Positions 40,763-46,630 of a stretch of DNA of 46,630 bases are shown piece after piece. Each line of letters begins with the position of its first letter. Positions within the stretch are counted from its first letter, which is position 1. The DNA is from Micavibrio sp. GTDB taxonomy: Bacteria; Patescibacteriota; Minisyncoccia; Moranbacterales; GCA-2747515. The stretch spans positions 1 through 46,630 of the forward strand of contig DYDB01000008.1 of the NCBI GenBank assembly GCA_020718085.1. Direction: 5' to 3'. The notes under the pieces are model-generated. The model was not told the DNA's origin, searched no databases, and was given only the letters and a program-made list of their open reading frames with translations. Made by a program: the position numbers and the translations under genes.

Positions 40763-43065
40763 TCTATTTCATAAAATTTGGCAAAGTAGTTGCTGCGATC
40801 AAACGTGATGGCATTTTTCGTGCGTCACAACGTATTTGGAAAGGCGTTGCGACAGCATTGCGACCGGTGGGCAAAGGTGACATTCTTTTCATTTCCGGTG
40901 GTGTGGGGGATAGTGCATTGTATCGTACGGCACATGTGGCGGAGGAACTACAATTTAATGGATTCACATGCTCTGTGACCGTGCAGGACAATCCTTTTCT
41001 CATAAAATATGTGGATCGGTTTTCCGTCTTTATTTTTCATCGAACACTTTATACTGATCGTGTGCGAAACATGATTGTTGAGATCAAAAAACAGGGAAAG
41101 GAGATCATCTTTGAAACAGATGATCTGGTGTTTGACGTTGATTTTAAAAAGACGGACTCATATCAAAATTTAAATATCTTAGAAAAGAAACAATACGAAA
41201 ATGGAGTGGGTGGAGAAATTTTGCGTGACACATATGTCAAAATTGCTACTACTACAACAAGTTTTCTCGCAGAGAAATTACGGGCAGAGGGTAAAGAGGT
41301 TTTTGTAGTACCAAATAAACTTTCTGCTAAAGATGTTGCAGATGCTGAGAAGGCTCGAGAGATTTCTCGACAAGCGCGAAATGACAAAAAACATGTCATC
41401 CCGACTGAAATGGAGGGATCTCAGGTTGTAAGACTTGGCTACTTTAGTGGCACGATCAGTCACAATAAGGACTTTGCAACGATCACAGATGCGCTTATAC
41501 AGATCATGGAGAAATATCCGCAAGTAGAACTTCTTCTCGTCGGTCCGTTGGATGTAGAAAATATTTTGGTGCAAAGATTCGCAGATCGGATCGTGCAATT
41601 ACCTTACGCACCACGCAGTCAACATTTTGCCAATATTGCGCAGTGTGATATCAACCTTGCGCCATTGGAGATGAATGATCCTTTTTGCGAGGCAAAATCT
41701 GAATTGAAATTTTTTGAGGCAGGTATTGTGAAAGTGCCGACAGTTGCTGTGGCAAATCGTACATTTACAGAGGCAATTCATGATGGTGTGGACGGACTTG
41801 TTGCACGTGGAACAGAGGAATGGGTGCAAAAGTTGTCACAGTTGATCGAAGATAAAAATGTGCGGGGGAACATGGGTGAAAACGCATATCAAACAGCTAA
41901 AGCTCGATATGTTACCGACACTGTGTGTAATAGAGAATATGTACAATATCTTTTTCAGAAAGTACATCATGTACAAAATGTGATCAATTGTGACAGTAAG
42001 TTGGGACGTGTGAGCACAGCTGTAGTTATTGTAAATTGGAATGGGAAAGAACATCTAAAACAGTGTTTTGACAGTTTGCAAAAACAAAGTGACACAAATT
42101 TTTCGGTCATTTTTGTGGATAATGGATCGCAGGATGGATCTGCCGACTTTATTACACAAAACTATCAAAATGTCATAATGATCTCACTTAAAGAAAATAC
42201 CGGCTTTGCATTTGCCAACAATATTGGGATTCAATATGCACTTTTTCACAAAAACATTCAGAATGTTATCACACTCAACAATGATACGGAGTTGGACATC
42301 AATTATATCGCTTCAATGCATCATGCATTGGAAAAGTGTGATAGTGAAAAGATCGGCGGGATTCAGCCAAAATTATATAATTATTATCAAAAGAATATCA
42401 TTGATTCCACTGGTGTTTTGACGAGTTTTGAATTCAGTGCACATAATCGTGGACGAAATACGGAAGATGTGGGGCAATTTGATAAGGGAGAGTTCGTTTT
42501 TGGTCCGAGCGCGAGTGCATCATTATATACGCGCGATGCTCTTATATGCACGCAGTTATCATCGGGAGAATATTTTGATAACACGTATTTTGCATATTAT
42601 GAAGACGTGGACTTGGCATGGCGACTGCACTTGGCAGGTTATAAAACACTTTTTGTACCGCAGGCTATTGTGTATCATGTGCATTCGGCAACGGGAAAAA
42701 ATTACTCCCCATTCAAGTCGTTCCATATTCATCGCAATCATTACTTTAATATTATTAAAAACGCATCATTTTTACGGCTTGCGGGCGTGATGCTGTTCAT
42801 GCCGATTCGATATATAATGCTTATGAGCAGTGTTTTGTTCAAAAAAGGGCCTGCTGCTGCAGCAAATCGTCAAAAAGGCACTGGGGATGGGTTGATAAAG
42901 AACGTATTGCGTTCATGGCGAGATGTGATCGCACATATGCCGGAAATGTGCAAGAAAAGACGTCTGATCCAGAGAAATAAAGTGCTTTCTGAGAGAGAAA
43001 TACGACAGATCTTCAAAAAAGATCATATCTCCATAAAAGACGTGATCTATAAGCAATACAAATGA
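40756..43065 (+). CDS. Two-domain glycosyltransferase: GT4-like fused to GT2
   Basis: 769 residues, TTG start at 40756 inside the repeat, without Shine-Dalgarno; no in-frame ATG nearby. Residues 1-410 form a GT-B module: DILFISGGVGDSALYR, then VVRLGYFSGTISHNKDF and donor-side motif LKFFEAGIVKVPTVAVAN. Residues about 418-660 form a GT2 module: STAVVIVNWNGKEHLKQC, FVDNGSQDGS, TLNNDTELD (metal-binding DxD-type) and YYEDVDLAWRLHLAGYKT (ED-W catalytic region), as in rhamnosyltransferases. Between the two GT-B lobes, residues about 201-222 are encoded by an inserted palindromic repeat. Likely adds successive sugars to a surface polysaccharide. Confidence 0.87.
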   Translation: MSLYFIKFGKVVAAIKRDGIFRASQRIWKGVATALRPVGKGDILFISGGVGDSALYRTAHVAEELQFNGFTCSVTVQDNPFLIKYVDRFSVFIFHRTLYTDRVRNMIVEIKKQGKEIIFETDDLVFDVDFKKTDSYQNLNILEKKQYENGVGGEILRDTYVKIATTTTSFLAEKLRAEGKEVFVVPNKLSAKDVADAEKAREISRQARNDKKHVIPTEMEGSQVVRLGYFSGTISHNKDFATITDALIQIMEKYPQVELLLVGPLDVENILVQRFADRIVQLPYAPRSQHFANIAQCDINLAPLEMNDPFCEAKSELKFFEAGIVKVPTVAVANRTFTEAIHDGVDGLVARGTEEWVQKLSQLIEDKNVRGNMGENAYQTAKARYVTDTVCNREYVQYLFQKVHHVQNVINCDSKLGRVSTAVVIVNWNGKEHLKQCFDSLQKQSDTNFSVIFVDNGSQDGSADFITQNYQNVIMISLKENTGFAFANNIGIQYALFHKNIQNVITLNNDTELDINYIASMHHALEKCDSEKIGGIQPKLYNYYQKNIIDSTGVLTSFEFSAHNRGRNTEDVGQFDKGEFVFGPSASASLYTRDALICTQLSSGEYFDNTYFAYYEDVDLAWRLHLAGYKTLFVPQAIVYHVHSATGKNYSPFKSFHIHRNHYFNIIKNASFLRLAGVMLFMPIRYIMLMSSVLFKKGPAAAANRQKGTGDGLIKNVLRSWRDVIAHMPEMCKKRRLIQRNKVLSEREIRQIFKKDHISIKDVIYKQYK
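41359..41422. repeat. Palindromic repeat inserted in frame in the GT4-GT2 gene
   Basis: GAGATTTCTCGACAAGCG, AAATGACA, then TGTCATCCCGACTG, AAATGGAGGGATCTC: two inverted halves of the element clustered at 40354-40603. It is read through as ISRQARNDKKHVIPTEMEGS with no stop. Confidence 0.9.
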
Positions 43066-43128
43066 TTTTTTGATTGTTTATCCAGATGGATTGTGCTATG
43101 CTGTATGAAGTAAAAAGATGTCAGTGAT

Positions 43129-43917
43129 ATGTTCAAAACATTCAAAAAACACGAAAATTACAAGGAATTGGTATGGGTCTTGGCCAAAACAGACTTCAAA
43201 TTGCGGTATAATAATTCTGTGTTGGGTTATGTGTGGGCACTTCTCAAGCCACTCTTGATGTTTTTGGTGCTCAATTTCGTTTTTTCATCGATGTTCAATC
43301 CTAAAAATACTGGTGCAGAATACTACTCTTTGCAGCTTATTACAGCTCTCATGATGTTCAATTTTTTTGCAGAAGGTACAAATGCCGGTATGGCATCGCT
43401 ATTGTCCAAATCACAGCTCGTGACCAAAATTTATGTACCACGATGGACAATTATCATTGCGTCAACGATTAATGCAGGCATGATCTATCTCATGAATTTG
43501 ATCGTGATCATCGGATTTTTTGTGTGGAAGCAATTCTTGCCAAGTTTTGAAGCGGTTTTGCTTTTCATCCTTTTCTCATTCCTTATATACATGCTGATCG
43601 TGGCCTTTTCTTTTTTTACAGCGCCACTTTATGTGCGTTTTCGCGATCTACTTATGATCTGGGAAGTGCTTCTCATGATCATGCTCTATGCGAGCCCAAT
43701 CATTTATCCACTTTCCATTTTGCCAATGAACGTGCAACAGGTTATTTTGGCAAACCCGATGGCGTTTATCATTCACTTTACAAAAGAAGGACTCATCAAT
43801 AGTCATTTTCCTGACATGTGGCAACTCATGGGTTTTGTTTTGATCGTGAGTATAGTGTTTGTATTGAGCTTGTTCTCATATAAAAAATTGTCAGCAACCG
43901 TTGCGGAGCATATCTAG
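43129..43917 (+). CDS. ABC-2 type polysaccharide export permease (Wzm-like)
   Basis: 262 residues with six TM segments. N-terminal motif FKLRYNNSVLGYVWALLKPL is the diagnostic pre-TM1 amphipathic helix of Wzm/TagG-type permeases. Later YVPRWTIIIASTINA and LLMIMLYASPIIYPLSILP are also typical. It exports lipid-linked polysaccharide together with a Wzt ATPase, which is not in the window. It sits among glycosyltransferases, consistent with ABC-dependent surface glycan export. Confidence 0.9.
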   Translation: MFKTFKKHENYKELVWVLAKTDFKLRYNNSVLGYVWALLKPLLMFLVLNFVFSSMFNPKNTGAEYYSLQLITALMMFNFFAEGTNAGMASLLSKSQLVTKIYVPRWTIIIASTINAGMIYLMNLIVIIGFFVWKQFLPSFEAVLLFILFSFLIYMLIVAFSFFTAPLYVRFRDLLMIWEVLLMIMLYASPIIYPLSILPMNVQQVILANPMAFIIHFTKEGLINSHFPDMWQLMGFVLIVSIVFVLSLFSYKKLSATVAEHI

Positions 43918-43957
43918 AGGTCTCATATCTTTTTATAATATATCTTTTTGTGAAACT

Positions 43958-44818
43958 ATGAACAATCAAATTTCGTCAGCAAAAAGAAAAGTGATCATCA
44001 ACCTTTGTCTTACAGGCATGATCCCGACGAAAGAAATGAACTCACATACGCCGATCTCACCGAAAGAAATTATCACATGTGCTTTACAATGTGCAGATTT
44101 GGGTGCTTCGATGATCCACATTCATGCGCGTGATGAAAAAAGCGGAAAGCCGACATGGGATAAAAATATTTATGCAGAGATCATTTCCGGCATTCGTGCA
44201 AAAAATAAAGATCTTGTTCTCTGTGTATCAACGAGTGGTCGTGATTGGAAAGAATTTGAGAAGCGGTCTGCATGCTTGGAATTGGAAGGAGAATTAAAAC
44301 CTGATATGGCGTCTCTCACGCTCGGATCAATGAACTTCATAAGCCAAGAGAGCGTGAATAGTCCGCAGATGATCGAACAACTCGCCACAACAATGAAAGA
44401 ACGCGGTATAAAGCCAGAGATCGAGATCTTTGAACCAGGTATGATACATAAAGCAAAATATCTCATGACAAAGAACGTCATAAATGATAGTAGTCCATAT
44501 TTTAATATACTATTTGGATCGTTGGGCACAACACCATTGGATGCTGTATCTGCCGGTGCAATGATGCACATGTTGCCGGAAAATGCCGTGTGGGGATTCG
44601 CAGGTATTGGAGCGTATCAATTGGATGCAAATATTCTTGGTATTGCACTTGGGGGTCATGTGCGTGTCGGATTGGAAGATAACATTTATTTCGATCGTGA
44701 GAAAAAAGTTCTTGCGTCCAATGAAATGCTGGTGGAACGAGTGGCACATATTATTCGTACAATGGAATTGGAAATTGCAACGCCACAAGATGCACGAATA
44801 ATGCTTGGTTTAACATAA
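43958..44818 (+). CDS. BKACE-type beta-keto acid cleavage enzyme (DUF849)
   Basis: 286 residues from ATG 43958; the frame opens at 43901, overlapping the permease. TIM-barrel family that uses acetyl-CoA to cleave beta-keto acids (for example 3-keto-5-aminohexanoate). Visible motifs are INLCLTGMIPTKEMN, the zinc pair H54/H56 in GASMIHIHARDE, GIKPEIEIFEPGMI, and LGGHVRVGLEDNIYF near the C-terminus. A catabolic enzyme is odd inside a glycan cluster; in this setting it may make or process a sugar acyl group. Next gene begins 9 bases downstream. Confidence 0.88.
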   Translation: MNNQISSAKRKVIINLCLTGMIPTKEMNSHTPISPKEIITCALQCADLGASMIHIHARDEKSGKPTWDKNIYAEIISGIRAKNKDLVLCVSTSGRDWKEFEKRSACLELEGELKPDMASLTLGSMNFISQESVNSPQMIEQLATTMKERGIKPEIEIFEPGMIHKAKYLMTKNVINDSSPYFNILFGSLGTTPLDAVSAGAMMHMLPENAVWGFAGIGAYQLDANILGIALGGHVRVGLEDNIYFDREKKVLASNEMLVERVAHIIRTMELEIATPQDARIMLGLT

Positions 44819-44826
44819 GAATATTT

Positions 44827-45321
44827 ATGGAAAAAAAATATACGCAAGGTGAACAGTGTGTGATTGCAAAAGATGCTGTGGTTGGGGATGGGTCACGCGT
44901 GGGAAATTTTGTTTTTGTAAGAGAGAAAACAGTAATTGGCAGCAAGTGTGTAATTGGATCATTTGTGGATATTGAAGGTGATGTAATGATTGGTGATCGC
45001 GTTTCTTTGCAAAGTGGGTGTTATGTTACGCGAGGCGTGATCATTGAGGATGATGTATTTTGCGGTCCGCGTTTGGTAACAATGAATGATAAGAAGATGA
45101 CATATGGCAGAGCGCATATGTCTTTTGAAAGAAGTGCGCCACGCATCTGCCACGGTGCGCGTATTGGTGGAGGGGTTGTGCTTTTGCCGGGAATAGTTGT
45201 GGGTGCAAATGCGTTGGTTGGAGCAGGATCAGTGGTCACAAAAGATGTGCCAGAAAATGCGATTGTCTATGGTAATCCTGCACAAGTGATGGGAATTGTG
45301 CCAGTTGAAGAACGGTTATGA
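44827..45321 (+). CDS. Left-handed beta-helix (hexapeptide) acyltransferase
   Basis: 164 residues with about eight hexapeptide turns (VVGDGSRVGNFVFV, VIGSKCVIGSFVDI, RIGGGVVLLPGIVVGANALV) ending in VTKDVPENAIVYGNPAQVMG, the standard C-terminal coil. A central loop carries FCGPRLVTMND and the likely catalytic region near H in RAHMS. Resembles WlbB/FdtC-type sugar N-acyltransferases that act on amino-sugar nucleotides. Overlaps the next gene (ATGA). Together with the BKACE enzyme it suggests decoration with an unusual acyl group. Confidence 0.87.
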   Translation: MEKKYTQGEQCVIAKDAVVGDGSRVGNFVFVREKTVIGSKCVIGSFVDIEGDVMIGDRVSLQSGCYVTRGVIIEDDVFCGPRLVTMNDKKMTYGRAHMSFERSAPRICHGARIGGGVVLLPGIVVGANALVGAGSVVTKDVPENAIVYGNPAQVMGIVPVEERL

Positions 45322-46502
45322 AAATTTTGATAACGAACAATGCGTTGATGTATCGCTCTGGGAGTGAATTATATGTACAAGAATTGGCATTTGCATTGCG
45401 TGATCGCGGTCATGAGGTCGCTGCATTCAGTACAGATCTTGGAGATTTGGCACAAAAGATGATCGATGGGGGCATTATTGTGATCGATGATCTTGAAAAA
45501 CTGCCATGGAAACCTGACATTATTCACGCACAGCATCATTTGGAAACGATGATCGCTTTGACTTATTTTCCACATACGCCGGCAGTATACGTTTGCCATG
45601 GTTGGAAGCCGTGGCAAGAGATTCCGCCATTGCATCCACGGATTGTGACATATGTTGCTGTGGATACAAAAACACGAGATCAGGCGATTACGGAACATCA
45701 TATACCAGCAGATAATATTCACATCATGCATAATTTTGTGGATTTGCATCGATTCAAAGAGCGAGAAAATCTTCCCCTAAAACCAAAAAAGGCACTTGTG
45801 TTCAGTAACTATGCGAGTGAAAATAATTTTTTGCCATGTATCCGAGAAGCGTGCAATAAGGCTGACATCACACTTGATGTTGTGGGCATGTCGTCTGGTC
45901 ACGTTGTTGAGGACCCTGAGAACATCATCAGATCGTATGATTTGATTTTTGCTGTGGGACGTAGTGCATTAGAAGCACTGGCTTCTGGTGTATCCGTGGT
46001 TATTTGTGGTGTATGGGGTGTTGGTCCACTTGTGACGTTCAAAGATGTGGATCGGTTGCGAGATCTCAATTTCGGTGTTGCTGCGATGTATACCGAATTA
46101 GACGCGGATGTTATTTACAAAGAAATTTGTCGTTATGATGCGGATGATGCAAAGCGTGTGACGCAGTATCTGAGAGAAAGAATCGGATTGGATCACGCAG
46201 TAGATGATCTCGAAAAACTATATAGCAATGTCTTGAAAGTATATGATTCAATGCAAGGTGATACGGAAGGTGATTCACGGGCACATGCGAAATATCTCAA
46301 GAAAATTGCTATTCTTCTCAAACAAAACATACAGGAATGTGCTGTAGTACAAGGGGGCTTACAGCATAGAGAACTACTCATTCAGCAAAAAGACTGTGAA
46401 ATCATGCAAAAAAACAATGAAATTGCCATGATGCAAGCATCCAAGTTTTGGAAAATGAGAGATATATATATGAGATTTAAAAATATTGTCAAAAGAAATT
46501 GA
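45318..46502 (+). CDS. GT4-like glycosyltransferase with C-terminal coiled coil
   Basis: 394 residues. N-terminus MKILITNNALMYRSGSELYV is the usual GT4 acceptor-loop start, and PDIIHAQHHLE follows. The second lobe has KALVFSNYASENN and the donor helix AVGRSALEALASGVSVV, with Glu in the ALEAL motif. Residues about 340-394 are helical and Glu/Gln/Lys-rich (QQKDCEIMQKNNEIAMMQ), a coiled coil ending in a basic KRN tail that may contact the membrane or another enzyme. Start overlaps the acyltransferase stop. Confidence 0.85.
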   Translation: MKILITNNALMYRSGSELYVQELAFALRDRGHEVAAFSTDLGDLAQKMIDGGIIVIDDLEKLPWKPDIIHAQHHLETMIALTYFPHTPAVYVCHGWKPWQEIPPLHPRIVTYVAVDTKTRDQAITEHHIPADNIHIMHNFVDLHRFKERENLPLKPKKALVFSNYASENNFLPCIREACNKADITLDVVGMSSGHVVEDPENIIRSYDLIFAVGRSALEALASGVSVVICGVWGVGPLVTFKDVDRLRDLNFGVAAMYTELDADVIYKEICRYDADDAKRVTQYLRERIGLDHAVDDLEKLYSNVLKVYDSMQGDTEGDSRAHAKYLKKIAILLKQNIQECAVVQGGLQHRELLIQQKDCEIMQKNNEIAMMQASKFWKMRDIYMRFKNIVKRN

Positions 46503-46582
46503 TAATTTTATAAAACATCTATAAACAAACATTTTATAAAAAATGTACAGAATAAAAGTGCTCATTTTTTAACTTTTAATAA

Positions 46583-46611
46583 ATGACAGAAACCAAAATA
46601 TATACTATACT
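46583..46611 (+). promoter_or_regulatory. Promoter at the window end
   Basis: ATGACA, 17-base spacer, TATACT, followed 6 bases later by ATG 46618. Confidence 0.5.
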
Positions 46612-46617
46612 GCAAAA

Positions 46618-46630
46618 ATGGAAAAAAATA
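46618..46630 (+). CDS. Possible start of a further gene (MEKN...), cut by window end
   Basis: ATG GAA AAA AAT at the last bases, close behind a promoter-like sequence, which would give a leaderless message. Only four codons are visible, so the product is unknown. Confidence 0.3.

Noticed and set aside
1-46630. Alternative genetic code with UGA as glycine
   Set aside because: RF2 with SPF and GGQ is present and TGA ends ftsE, the GGDEF gene and others at family-typical lengths.

Overview
The window looks like a chromosome piece from a low-GC bacterium of the Candidate Phyla Radiation (Patescibacteria, Parcubacteria-like). This is inferred from gene style, not from a marker tree. Pointers are a TruB with no room for a C-terminal PUA domain, a DUF4012 membrane protein beside a class A PBP, a membrane-anchored ClpC-like ATPase, a very large FG-GAP surface protein, many glycosyltransferases, and tRNAs without encoded CCA. 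RF2 (prfB) with an SPF codon-recognition motif and its own UGA frameshift shows that UGA is a stop here, so this is not a UGA=Gly lineage.

Layout. 1-5123: 3' part of a giant beta-propeller repeat protein. 5.2-8.05 kb: tRNA-Thr, prfB with a programmed +1 frameshift, and ftsE-ftsX. 8.1-10.4 kb: a conserved Cys-motif membrane protein, a small membrane protein and a Rossmann-fold protein. 10.46-16.99 kb: an unusual array of self-contained gene cassettes. Each has its own sigma70-type promoter or start region and most have an intrinsic terminator. They are separated by a 27-bp repeat and, near one end, by a 98-bp repeat whose first 17 bp equal the 3' end of the intact tRNA-Gln(CUG) that closes the array. 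Cargo is mostly unknown small proteins plus a CHASE4-GGDEF diguanylate cyclase. 17.1-18.5 kb: a Pycsar-effector-like (DUF5706) membrane protein and an RSH-type HD hydrolase. 18.5-20.3 kb: truB and a GT4 glycosyltransferase. 20.3-23.7 kb (minus): a GT-C membrane glycosyltransferase operon. 23.7-26.2 kb: the ClpC-like ATPase. 26.3-28.7 kb: two divergent unknown genes and a YeaD-like mutarotase.

28.9-46.6 kb is an envelope and glycan region. It holds a GT4, a class A PBP, a DUF4012 protein, an exported LCAT-like esterase with beta-helix and IPT-like parts, a GT39-like protein, a GT4-GT2 fusion carrying an in-frame palindromic repeat, a Wzm-type ABC-2 permease, a BKACE (DUF849) enzyme, a left-handed beta-helix acyltransferase and another GT4. 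Together they suggest synthesis and export of a decorated surface polysaccharide next to peptidoglycan synthesis.

The most unusual feature is the tRNA-Gln-anchored cassette array. It resembles an integron or serial tRNA-site integration in outline, but no recombinase is in the window, so the mechanism is open.
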